A stretch of DNA of 5,571 nucleotides from an uncultured Selenomonas sp. GTDB lineage: Bacteria > Bacillota > Negativicutes > Selenomonadales > Selenomonadaceae. The stretch is taken from the NCBI GenBank assembly GCA_937915915.1, contig CALGGN010000369.1, forward strand, positions 1-5,571, written 5' to 3'. A program made the position numbers and the translations under genes. Under the pieces are notes generated by a model. The model had not been told where the DNA came from. It made no database searches and saw only the letters and a program-made list of their open reading frames with translations. Numbering within the stretch: position 1 is the stretch's first letter; each line of letters begins with the position of its first letter. This document shows positions 1 to 5,571 of this stretch, one piece after another.

Positions 1-227
1 GTATTTTTAGGTAGAAAACTCCACATGATGAATGCTCTGAAACCACCTGTTTCATCTTGAAGATTTCGTATTTTTTCCATATGTTCAATACGTTGTTCAA
101 TAGTTTCGTCGAATCCGATAACCATAGTTGCAGTACTTTTCATGCCGATGCTGTGAGCCGATTTCATAATATTTAACCAGTCATCGGTTGAAATTTTTTT
201 CGGACTGATTTTTTTCCTTACTTCATC
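1..227 (-). CDS. mqnC: Internal fragment of MqnC, dehypoxanthine futalosine cyclase (both ends missing)
   Basis: Reading the - strand from about base 227 down to base 3 gives an uninterrupted frame of some 75 codons. It shows the C-terminal half of a radical SAM menaquinone-biosynthesis enzyme: DEVRKKISPKK, then DDW, STATMVIGF, an E-rich RIEHMEKIR stretch, LQDETGGFRAF and MWSFLPKN. By family knowledge MqnC forms the cyclic dehypoxanthine futalosine intermediate of the futalosine pathway in the cytoplasm; these motifs fit MqnC better than the related CofH. The radical SAM cysteine motif lies in the missing N-terminal half. The 3' end runs off the left edge. The 5' side stops matching the family near base 228, although the frame stays open into the srlA leader. 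G+C is 34% over 1-240, far below the rest of the window. Either the gene was broken by rearrangement or the DNA was joined artificially. Identity is fairly sure; the exact join and the donor organism are not. Confidence 0.8.
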
Positions 228-257
228 AAATTTATCAAAAGGGGAGAGAACAACATT
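228..257 (+). promoter_or_regulatory. Truncated leader and ribosome binding site of srlA
   Basis: Only about 30 bases separate the last recognisable mqnC codon from the srlA start. They hold a good Shine-Dalgarno sequence, GGGGAG at 241-246, 11 bases before the ATG at 258. I see no -35/-10 pair or operator here, and bases 1-227 are coding sequence for another gene on the other strand. The native promoter of the sorbitol operon therefore seems to be absent from this window. Confidence 0.6.
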
Positions 258-812
258 ATGGATACTTTGATTTTCTTTGCACAGGGATTTATCGGCATGT
301 TCAACAAGGGCGGCGAAACCCTTATGGGATGGGTGACGGGCATCATTCCGACGCTCATCTGCCTCTTGGTCGCGATGAACTCCATTGTTCGCATGGTGGG
401 CAATGAGCGCATCGAGAAATTCGCGCATCTCTGCGCGGGCAACATCTTCACACGGTACATCGTGCTTCCGGTGGTAGGAACCTTCTTCTTCTGCAACCCG
501 ATGACCTTGTCCCTCGGCAAGTTCCTGCCGGAGTTCTACAAGCCTTCCTACTATGCTGCCGGTTCGGCCTCCTGCCACACGCACAGTGGCATCTTCCCGC
601 ACATCAACCCTGCCGAGATCCTGATCTATCTGGGCATCGCAAACGGCGTCACGGCCCTTGGCCTGGACGCGACCCCGCTTGCGCTGCGCTACATGCTGGT
701 CGGCTTCGTGGCCAACTTCATCTCTGGCTTTGCGACCGACTTTACCACCCGCTTCGTCGAGAAGCAGCAGGGCGTGCAGCTCAGCAGGAAAGTGGTCGCG
801 GTCAAGGCTTGA
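258..812 (+). CDS. srlA: PTS glucitol/sorbitol transporter subunit IIC (SrlA)
   Basis: Membrane subunit of the glucitol-family phosphotransferase system; with SrlE it forms the channel that brings sorbitol in while it is phosphorylated. The 184-residue product is close to the about 187 residues of E. coli SrlA, and matches it (from memory) over nearly its whole length. Conserved blocks are FNKGGE (15-20), FCNPMTLSLGKF (78-89), KPSYYAA (95-101) and FPHINPAE (113-120). Hydrophobic segments lie at roughly 23-44, 64-88, 119-136 and 141-161, with a charged C-terminal end. The ATG at 258 is chosen because it follows a Shine-Dalgarno at the right distance and gives the family N-terminus. It is the first gene of the operon; srlE follows after 46 bases. 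The sequence shows no frameshift or missing block. Confidence 0.95.
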   Translation: MDTLIFFAQGFIGMFNKGGETLMGWVTGIIPTLICLLVAMNSIVRMVGNERIEKFAHLCAGNIFTRYIVLPVVGTFFFCNPMTLSLGKFLPEFYKPSYYAAGSASCHTHSGIFPHINPAEILIYLGIANGVTALGLDATPLALRYMLVGFVANFISGFATDFTTRFVEKQQGVQLSRKVVAVKA

Positions 813-858
813 GGTTTGAGAAATCAGCATTTGGGAAAAAGTAAAGGAGAGAACTATC

Positions 859-1860
859 ATGGCAGAATATAAATCCGTTGTTGTTTCCGCTGGCGCCGGT
901 GGTTTCGGTGGTCCCTTGACATTGCAGCCGACGGAAAAGAAGAACAAGATCGTGAATATCACGGGGGGCGTGATATCGCCGGTGTCCGAGCGCCTGGCGG
1001 AGATGACGGGCTGCGAGCTGGTGGACGGCTTCAAGACGCGCGTCCCGGAGGATGAGACGCTGGTGGTGGTCATTGACTGCGGCGGTACGCTCCGCTGCGG
1101 CATCTACCCGCAGAAGCGCATTTTCACCATCAACCTGAATCCGACGGGACCCAGCGGCCCCTTGGCGGAGCATATCAAGGCGGATATCTATGTATCGGCG
1201 GTCAAGCCGGACAACATCGCCTTTGCGGACGGAAGCGCAGCGCCTGCGGCAGCGCCGGCAAGCGATGATTCCGGCAGCGCCATCAAGAAATCCTATGATA
1301 CGAGCAAGAAGATCACCGAGCAGACCCACGGCAGCCTCATGGCGCGCATCGGCCAGTTCATGGGCGGAATCGTGTCAGTGTTCTATCAGGCAGGCCGTGA
1401 CACCATCAACACGATGATCAAGACCATTCTTCCCTTCATGGCATTCGTCTCCATGCTCATCGGCGTCATTCTCACCACGGGCATCGGCGATGTGATCGCG
1501 CATCTTCTGGTGCCGCTGGCGGGTAACGTGGTAGGCCTGGTGATCCTGTCCTGTATCTGCTCCTTCCCGTTCCTCTCTCCCTTCCTTGGACCGGGCGCGG
1601 TCATCGCACAGGTCATCGGCGTGCTGATTGGCGTCGAAATTGGAAACGGATCGATTCCCCCTCATCTTGCGCTTCCCGCGCTCTTTGCAATCAATGCGCA
1701 ATGCGCCTGCGACTTCATCCCGGTAGGCTTGGGCCTTGCAGAGGCTGAGGCTGAGACGGTGGAGGTCGGTGTTCCCTCAGTGCTTTATTCCCGCTTCATC
1801 ACAGGCCCGATTTCCGTGGTGCTTGCATGGCTTGCCAGCTTCGGGCTCTATGAGGCTTGA
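859..1860 (+). CDS. srlE: PTS glucitol/sorbitol transporter subunit IIB/IIBC (SrlE)
   Basis: This subunit takes phosphate from EIIA on a cysteine and passes it to sorbitol at the membrane, giving sorbitol 6-phosphate. The 333-residue protein has a cytoplasmic EIIB domain (about 1-122), a linker, and a membrane domain (about 180-333). The likely phospho-cysteine is Cys74 in VIDCGGTLRCGIYP (71-84); a second cysteine, Cys80, is in the same motif. Other family blocks are GGFGGPL (14-20), YDTSKKITEQ (146-155), SGRDT-like AGRDTI (178-183), TILPFMAFVS (189-198), SPFLGPGAVIAQVIGVLIGV (240-259) and PPHLALPALFAINAQ (267-281). E. coli SrlE has 319 residues; most of the excess here is an Ala/Pro/Ser-rich linker at about 124-142. 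AAAGGAG at 843-849 lies 9 bases before the ATG and fixes the start. srlB follows after 28 bases. Confidence 0.95.
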   Translation: MAEYKSVVVSAGAGGFGGPLTLQPTEKKNKIVNITGGVISPVSERLAEMTGCELVDGFKTRVPEDETLVVVIDCGGTLRCGIYPQKRIFTINLNPTGPSGPLAEHIKADIYVSAVKPDNIAFADGSAAPAAAPASDDSGSAIKKSYDTSKKITEQTHGSLMARIGQFMGGIVSVFYQAGRDTINTMIKTILPFMAFVSMLIGVILTTGIGDVIAHLLVPLAGNVVGLVILSCICSFPFLSPFLGPGAVIAQVIGVLIGVEIGNGSIPPHLALPALFAINAQCACDFIPVGLGLAEAEAETVEVGVPSVLYSRFITGPISVVLAWLASFGLYEA

Positions 1861-1888
1861 TGTTTGCTGAATGAAAGGAGAATCCATC

Positions 1889-2263
1889 ATGGCGAAAACA
1901 ATTTACAACACAAAGGTCACAGCGCTTGGCGGTCAGGTGGAGGATTTCATTTCCGCAGCCAAGATGATCATCCTGTTTGAGGAATCCCTTGCCTTGCCGG
2001 AGCTTCGCGACTGCTGCGTGATGCACGTGGGCAATCAGGTGGAGGACACCATCAAGGTGGGGGATATTTTCAAGATTGGCGAGGAGCCCTTTGAGATTTT
2101 GGCCGTCGGATCGGAAGTACAGACGAATCTCACGAACCTTGGGCACATCACCATCAAATTTGACGGCGGCAAAGGTGAAGTCTTGGAGGGCAGTCTCCAC
2201 GTGGAGGAAGCACCCATCCCGGAGATCGCGGCAAATACGGAAATCAGCATTGAACGGTTGTGA
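1889..2263 (+). CDS. srlB: PTS glucitol/sorbitol transporter subunit IIA (SrlB)
   Basis: Cytoplasmic EIIA protein that carries phosphate from HPr to the EIIB cysteine of SrlE. From the ATG at 1889 it has 124 residues, matching the about 123 of E. coli SrlB. The phosphorylated histidine should be His46 in CCVMHVGNQ (42-50), which lines up with the active His of the E. coli protein (FIH in that position). The C-terminal half has the family blocks ILAVGSEVQTNLTNLGHI and IKFDGG. An in-frame ATG at 1871 exists, but the AAAGGAG Shine-Dalgarno (1874-1880) would then lie inside the gene, whereas it sits 8 bases before the 1889 ATG; the shorter form is preferred. A strong hairpin lies just downstream, before the dehydrogenase gene. 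Confidence 0.93.
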   Translation: MAKTIYNTKVTALGGQVEDFISAAKMIILFEESLALPELRDCCVMHVGNQVEDTIKVGDIFKIGEEPFEILAVGSEVQTNLTNLGHITIKFDGGKGEVLEGSLHVEEAPIPEIAANTEISIERL

Positions 2264-2273
2264 CGAAGTCGGA

Positions 2274-2308
2274 AGATGTCCCCCACGGACACAAGTGGGG
2301 GGACATCT
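2274..2308 (+). promoter_or_regulatory. Intercistronic stem-loop between srlB and the dehydrogenase gene
   Basis: The left arm AGATGTCCCCCAC (2274-2286) pairs with GTGGGGGGACATCT (2295-2308), giving 13 base pairs with one bulged G and an 8-base loop. It begins 11 bases after the srlB stop. No run of T follows; the next bases are CAGAAAATTTATC. It is therefore a poor intrinsic terminator and more likely an mRNA-stabilising or processing element, or a leaky attenuator, that lets the PTS genes and the downstream enzymes be made in different amounts. The pairing is seen directly; the role is inferred. Confidence 0.7.
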
Positions 2309-2350
2309 CAGAAAATTTATCATCGAATGAAAAGATAGGAGACGATCAAT

Positions 2351-3169
2351 ATGGCATCATGGCTTGGTTTGGAAGGAAAAACAGCGGTTGTGACGGGCGG
2401 CGCGTCCGGCATCGGCAAGGCGGTGGCCCAGGCATTTCTGGACAATGGCGCGAATGTGGTGGTCTGCGATATGAACCCCCAGCAGCCGGAATTCGAGACG
2501 CATGAAGGCAGCGGCGAAATGCTCTATGTGGTGACGAACGTGACGGATGCAGGCAATGTGGAGGCCATGGTAAAGCAGGCAAAGGAGAAGTTCGGCAAGC
2601 TGGACATCCTCGTGAACAATGCGGGCATCAACATTCCCTGTCTGCTGGTGGACCCGAAGGATCCCCACGGCAAGTATGAGCTGAACGAAAACGTTTACGA
2701 CAAGGTGACGGGCGTGAATATCAAGGGTGTTTATCTCATGGCGCAGGCTCTGGGGCATGAGTTCGTGAAGAACGGAAAGGGTGTCATCATCAATATGTCC
2801 TCCGAAAGCGGACTGGAAGGCTCCGAAGGGCAGAGCATTTACGCGGCGACCAAAAATGCGGTCAACTCTTTCACGCGCTCCTGGGCGAAGGAGCTCGGCA
2901 AGTACAATGTGCGCGTGGTGGGCATGGCTCCGGGCATCATGGAGGCAACAGGTCTCCGCACCCTCGCCTATGAGGAAGCGCTTGCCTATACGCGTGGCAT
3001 CACGGTAGACGATCTGCGCAAAGGCTATACCAGCACGAAGACCACGCCCCTCGGGCGCTCCGGCAAGCTCACGGAGGTGGCGGATGCCGTGGTGTTCCTC
3101 GCGAGCGACCGTGCCTCCTACATCCATGGCGTCACCTATAACGTGGCAGGCGGCAAGACGCGGGGCTGA
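2351..3169 (+). CDS. sorD: Sorbitol-6-phosphate 2-dehydrogenase, SDR family (SorD/GutF type)
   Basis: Cytoplasmic short-chain dehydrogenase that by family oxidises D-sorbitol 6-phosphate to fructose 6-phosphate with NAD+. The 272 residues show the full classical SDR set: cofactor loop TGGASGIG (15-22), Asp40 at the end of the second strand (favours NAD over NADP), NNAG (89-92), Asn123, and catalytic Ser151, Tyr164 and Lys168 in YAATK. LLVDPKDPHGKYELNE (98-113), ESGLEGSEGQS (152-162), GIMEATGLRTLAYEEALAYTR (195-215, an internal stretch) and the C-terminal NVAGGKTRG are hallmarks of Klebsiella SorD and Lactobacillus GutF, not of E. coli SrlD, which is clearly different. AGGAGA at 2337-2342 lies before the ATG. 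It follows the three PTS genes, whose product is its substrate, and ndh starts 20 bases after it. Assignment to sorbitol 6-phosphate is strong from both family and context. Confidence 0.92.
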   Translation: MASWLGLEGKTAVVTGGASGIGKAVAQAFLDNGANVVVCDMNPQQPEFETHEGSGEMLYVVTNVTDAGNVEAMVKQAKEKFGKLDILVNNAGINIPCLLVDPKDPHGKYELNENVYDKVTGVNIKGVYLMAQALGHEFVKNGKGVIINMSSESGLEGSEGQSIYAATKNAVNSFTRSWAKELGKYNVRVVGMAPGIMEATGLRTLAYEEALAYTRGITVDDLRKGYTSTKTTPLGRSGKLTEVADAVVFLASDRASYIHGVTYNVAGGKTRG

Positions 3170-3189
3170 TATGAAAGAAGGAAGAGATC

Positions 3190-4536
3190 ATGTTAAGAGG
3201 AAAGCCGCATATTGTGGTGGTCGGTGCCGGTTTCGGCGGCATCAAGATCTGCAAGCTGCTGGCAAAGGAAGATGTGGAAGTGACGCTGGTTGACCGTCAT
3301 AATTTTCACCTGTTCCAGCCCTTGCTGTATCAGGTTTCTACTTCGGTGCTTTCGACGGATGAAATCGCCTACCCGACACGGTCTTTTTTCCGCAAGTGCC
3401 CGAATGTCAATTTCTTCATGGCAAAAGCAAAGGGCGTAGACCAGAGCCGGAATGTCCTGCTGACCAATCACGGAGAGATACCTTACGATTATCTGGTGCT
3501 GGCGGCAGGCGCGACCACGAACTTTTTCGGAATGAAAAACGTGGAGAACCATGCCTACGGGATGAAGACGATTCAGGAAGCGGTCGCGATCCGAAATCAT
3601 GTGCTCCATGAGTTCGAGCGCGGGGACAAGCCCTATCGCACGGCGGAGGATCGCAAAAAGCGGCTGACCTTTGTCGTGGTCGGCGGAGGCCCCACCGGCA
3701 TCGAGGAGGCAGGGGCCATCGCGGAGCTCATCAACGTCCAGAAAAAAGAGTTCCATCATCTGGATTTCAGCGATGTGAGCATCAAGCTGATTGAGGCGAC
3801 CTCCCATGTACTGCCCATGATGAGCCAGGATTTGCAGGACGAGGCAGTGCGCGTCCTGCGGGAAAAGGGCGTCGAGGTCATGCTGGATACGCAGGTCGTG
3901 GACTATGACGGAAATGTGCTGACGCTCAAGAGCGGGGAAAAGATCCCGACCAGTACGGTCATATGGGCAGCAGGCGTGAAGGCCGTGGATTTCATCAAGA
4001 ATTGCGGCGGCGAGTACGCACGGGACGGGCGCATTTGGGTGGAAGAAGATCTCCTGGTCAAGGGAGCCGTGAACCGGAATGTCTTTGCCATCGGGGACTG
4101 CGCGGGCTTCATGCACGGCGATATGAAGCGTCCTCTGCCGACCGTTGCACCTGTCGCGACACAGCAGGCAGCCGTCTGCTGCAGCAATATCCTGAAGCTC
4201 ATCCGGGGGGAGGATCGGCTGGTGAAGTTCGTGTACAAAGACCTTGGCGCCATGGCCACCATCGGGCGCGGCAAGGCAGTGGTCAATTCCCCCAAAATGA
4301 CAGGTTTCCTGGCATGGTGTGCGTGGATGCTCGTCCATCTGATCCGCCTTGCGGGAGCCCATGCGAATCTCACCGTGGCCATCAAGTGGACGTGGAACCT
4401 CATTTCCGGCATACGGTTGGGACGAATCATCACCAATATCAAGCTGGACAGCGGGAAGCTTTCGATTCCGAAGGTGGAGGAGGAACATTCCGATGAGAAG
4501 AATGTAAATGAAGGAATGCCCGTGCACTTGGCTTGA
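3190..4536 (+). CDS. ndh: Type II NADH:quinone oxidoreductase (NDH-2)
   Basis: Single-subunit, non-proton-pumping FAD enzyme that moves electrons from NADH to membrane quinone. The 448 residues have the FAD dinucleotide-binding motif GAGFGG (12-17) with Asp35 ending the second strand, the family block HLFQPLLYQV (40-49), the NADH-binding motif GGGPTGIE (165-172) followed by Glu202, the second FAD site GDCAGF (302-307), and the quinone-site segment PTVAPVATQQ (317-326). The region of about 365-415 is rich in hydrophobic, Trp and Arg/Lys residues, as expected for the membrane-associating C-terminal part. An acidic hydrophilic tail follows. AAGGA at 3178-3182 sets the start. It lies 20 bases after the dehydrogenase gene and before the terminator, so it is the last gene of the operon, and it could reoxidise the NADH made by sorbitol-6-phosphate oxidation. 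Other pyridine nucleotide-disulphide oxidoreductases are less likely: there is no redox-active CxxxxC near the N-terminus. Confidence 0.9.
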   Translation: MLRGKPHIVVVGAGFGGIKICKLLAKEDVEVTLVDRHNFHLFQPLLYQVSTSVLSTDEIAYPTRSFFRKCPNVNFFMAKAKGVDQSRNVLLTNHGEIPYDYLVLAAGATTNFFGMKNVENHAYGMKTIQEAVAIRNHVLHEFERGDKPYRTAEDRKKRLTFVVVGGGPTGIEEAGAIAELINVQKKEFHHLDFSDVSIKLIEATSHVLPMMSQDLQDEAVRVLREKGVEVMLDTQVVDYDGNVLTLKSGEKIPTSTVIWAAGVKAVDFIKNCGGEYARDGRIWVEEDLLVKGAVNRNVFAIGDCAGFMHGDMKRPLPTVAPVATQQAAVCCSNILKLIRGEDRLVKFVYKDLGAMATIGRGKAVVNSPKMTGFLAWCAWMLVHLIRLAGAHANLTVAIKWTWNLISGIRLGRIITNIKLDSGKLSIPKVEEEHSDEKNVNEGMPVHLA

Positions 4537-4558
4537 ATCGGATGGCATATTGACGTGC

Positions 4559-4592
4559 AAAACCGCTTTCTCTTGCGCAGAAAGCGGTTTTT
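4559..4592 (+). terminator. Rho-independent terminator of the sorbitol operon
   Basis: The arms AAAACCGCTTTCT (4559-4571) and AGAAAGCGGTTTT (4579-4591) form a perfect 13-bp stem with a 7-base loop, CTTGCGC. The right arm ends in a five-T run (4588-4592). It sits 22 bases after the ndh stop and ends the transcript before the regulator gene. The A-tract on the left side is short but could allow weak function in the other direction. Confidence 0.9.
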
Positions 4593-4602
4593 CGTGTACA
4601 AT
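4573..4602 (+). promoter_or_regulatory. Possible promoter of the SorC-family regulator
   Basis: TACAAT at 4597-4602 is one mismatch from the -10 consensus. TTGCGC at 4573-4578, 18 bases upstream, is only a half-matching -35 and overlaps the terminator loop. The regulator needs its own promoter because a strong terminator precedes it, and this is the best candidate in the 128-base gap. It is a guess from sequence alone. Confidence 0.35.
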
Positions 4603-4604
4603 GG

Positions 4605-4628
4605 GTTCAGCGAACTTTATTTTCGAAC
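4605..4628. promoter_or_regulatory. Possible operator: short inverted and direct repeats
   Basis: GTTC-AGC-GAAC (4605-4615) is an inverted repeat, and the self-complementary TTCGAA lies at 4622-4627. The word CGAAC therefore occurs twice, at 4611-4615 and 4624-4628, 13 bases apart. The site lies just downstream of the putative -10, where a regulator binding its own gene would act. The elements are short and could be chance. Confidence 0.25.
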
Positions 4629-4664
4629 AGTCCCTAACATAGAAAACAGGAGGGGGGCAGGGAT

Positions 4665-5571
4665 ATGCTGCCGGTAGAGCGCCGCATCCTGATCAAGGTT
4701 GCCAATATGTACTATATGGATCATATGAAGCAGAGCGATATCGCAGAACGCATGGGAGTGGATCGGACCACCATCGGGAAATATCTGAAAAAAGCGTTGG
4801 GCAACGGCATCGTGAAGATCACGGTGGAGCATGATTCCTTTGACGAACTGGAGTCTGCATTGGAGAAGCGGTTCGGATTGAAGGAGGCCTATGTGGTCAC
4901 AAGAAGCTATGATCTGTTGACCGTCAAACGCAACATGGCGCGGGCGGGCCTGAACCTCCTGAAGCGCATCGTGGATAACGGGCAGGTCATCGGAACGGCA
5001 TGGGGAACCACCATCAGTGAACTGGCGAAATATGCCGAGCAGGAAAAATTGCCGCAGATTAACGCAGATTTTGTCCCGATGGACGGCGGCCCGGAGAGCA
5101 TTGACAGCGAGTACCATGTCAACACGCTTTGCTACCAGCTTTCCCGCGCGTTCGGGGGCAGGAGCCACTATATCTATGCGCCTGCTATCGCAAAGACCGC
5201 CGAGATCCGGCAGGCCATCGTCCAGGATGTGAATTACGAGAAGATTTCCGGCTTTTGGGAACGGCTGGATATTGGGATCGTCGGTGTCGGCGCTCCGGTC
5301 AAGTCGTCCAATCTGATCTGGGCGGGCAGTTTCGGCAAGGAGGCCATCGAATCCTTGGCACATACAGGCGCCGTGGGGGAAATCTGCTCCGTGTTCTATG
5401 ACATCAATGGCCGCGCGGTGGAAACGCCCTTCAGCGACCGCATCATCGCCATCGAGCTGGAAAAGCTGCGCGCGCTGCCCTACAGCATCGGCATGGCGGC
5501 ATCGCGGGAAAAGGTTCCTGCCATCATGGGAGCCTTGCGGGGAAAACTTATCAACGTGTTGATCACGGATG
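4665..5571 (+). CDS. SorC-family (sugar-binding) transcriptional regulator, 3' end cut by the window
   Basis: Translation from the ATG at 4665 gives 302 codons with no stop before the right edge. The N-terminus has a helix-turn-helix at about 21-41 (QSDIAERMGVDRTTIGKYLK). The rest is the SorC sugar-binding domain, a phosphosugar-isomerase-like fold: IGTAWGTT (109-116), FVPMDGGP (136-143), GIVGVGAP (204-211), GAVGEICSVFYDINGR (235-250) and LRGKLINVLITD (291-302). Family members have about 315 residues, so only a short tail is missing. AGGAGG at 4648-4653 supports the start. The family binds DNA as oligomers and responds to phosphorylated sugars, acting as activator or repressor; the Klebsiella namesake controls L-sorbose use. 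Position beside the sorbitol genes suggests it controls them, with sorbitol 6-phosphate or fructose 6-phosphate as possible effector, which is inference. Confidence 0.9.
   Translation, partial: MLPVERRILIKVANMYYMDHMKQSDIAERMGVDRTTIGKYLKKALGNGIVKITVEHDSFDELESALEKRFGLKEAYVVTRSYDLLTVKRNMARAGLNLLKRIVDNGQVIGTAWGTTISELAKYAEQEKLPQINADFVPMDGGPESIDSEYHVNTLCYQLSRAFGGRSHYIYAPAIAKTAEIRQAIVQDVNYEKISGFWERLDIGIVGVGAPVKSSNLIWAGSFGKEAIESLAHTGAVGEICSVFYDINGRAVETPFSDRIIAIELEKLRALPYSIGMAASREKVPAIMGALRGKLINVLITD

Noticed and set aside
1871..1888. A six-residue longer SrlB starting at the ATG at 1871.
   Set aside because: The strong Shine-Dalgarno at 1874-1880 would lie inside the coding region, and the family length and N-terminus fit the ATG at 1889.
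2274..2320. An intrinsic terminator after srlB.
   Set aside because: The stem is strong but no T run follows it, and the downstream genes complete the same pathway without a visible promoter of their own.
1..4536. A functional link between mqnC (menaquinone synthesis) and ndh (a quinone-using enzyme) in the same window.
   Set aside because: mqnC is only a broken internal fragment of very different composition on the other strand, and the join near 228 looks artificial or rearranged. The shared quinone theme is probably coincidence.
4550..4555. TTGACG as the -35 box of a regulator promoter.
   Set aside because: It is close to consensus, but the place for a -10 falls inside the terminator loop (TTGCGC), and the TACAAT at 4597 is 41 bases away.
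3193..4560. A long open frame of about 455 codons on the - strand opposite ndh, and similar ones opposite the dehydrogenase (2357-3127) and regulator (4617-5363) genes.
   Set aside because: The + strand genes there have clear family motifs and ribosome sites. Long antisense frames are expected in G+C-rich codon usage, and the antisense products show no recognisable domain, being rich in His, Arg, Cys and Leu.

Overview
The window holds most of a sorbitol (glucitol) uptake and catabolism operon on the + strand. Its base composition (57% G+C in a hand-counted 60-base line of srlA), strong AGGAG-type ribosome sites, TGA stops on all five complete genes and protein style suggest an anaerobic Firmicute. 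I lean towards the Negativicutes (Selenomonas/Mitsuokella-like), but that placement is an impression, not a measurement.

Layout. Bases 1 to about 227 are different DNA: 34% G+C over 1-240, coding on the - strand for an internal piece of MqnC (menaquinone biosynthesis by the futalosine route). MqnC homology stops abruptly near base 228, about 30 bases before the first sorbitol gene. From 258 to 4536 five genes run in one direction: srlA (PTS EIIC), srlE (PTS EIIB plus membrane domain), srlB (PTS EIIA), a short-chain sorbitol-6-phosphate 2-dehydrogenase of the SorD/GutF type, and a type II NADH:quinone oxidoreductase (ndh). A 13-bp perfect terminator hairpin closes the operon at 4559-4592. A SorC-family regulator starts at 4665 and runs off the right edge, lacking only a short C-terminal tail.

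How it works together (inference from the families). The three PTS proteins import sorbitol and phosphorylate it to sorbitol 6-phosphate. The SDR enzyme oxidises that to fructose 6-phosphate, making NADH. The NDH-2 can pass those electrons to the quinone pool. The SorC-type protein probably controls the operon in response to a phosphorylated sugar.

Most worth a second look are the abrupt join at about 228, which looks like a chimera or rearrangement; the NDH-2 gene inside a sugar-alcohol operon; the mixture of srl-type transport genes with sor-type dehydrogenase and regulator; and a strong hairpin between srlB and the dehydrogenase gene. I see no tRNA, rRNA, CRISPR array, insertion sequence or attachment site. 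No wholly novel system is evident.
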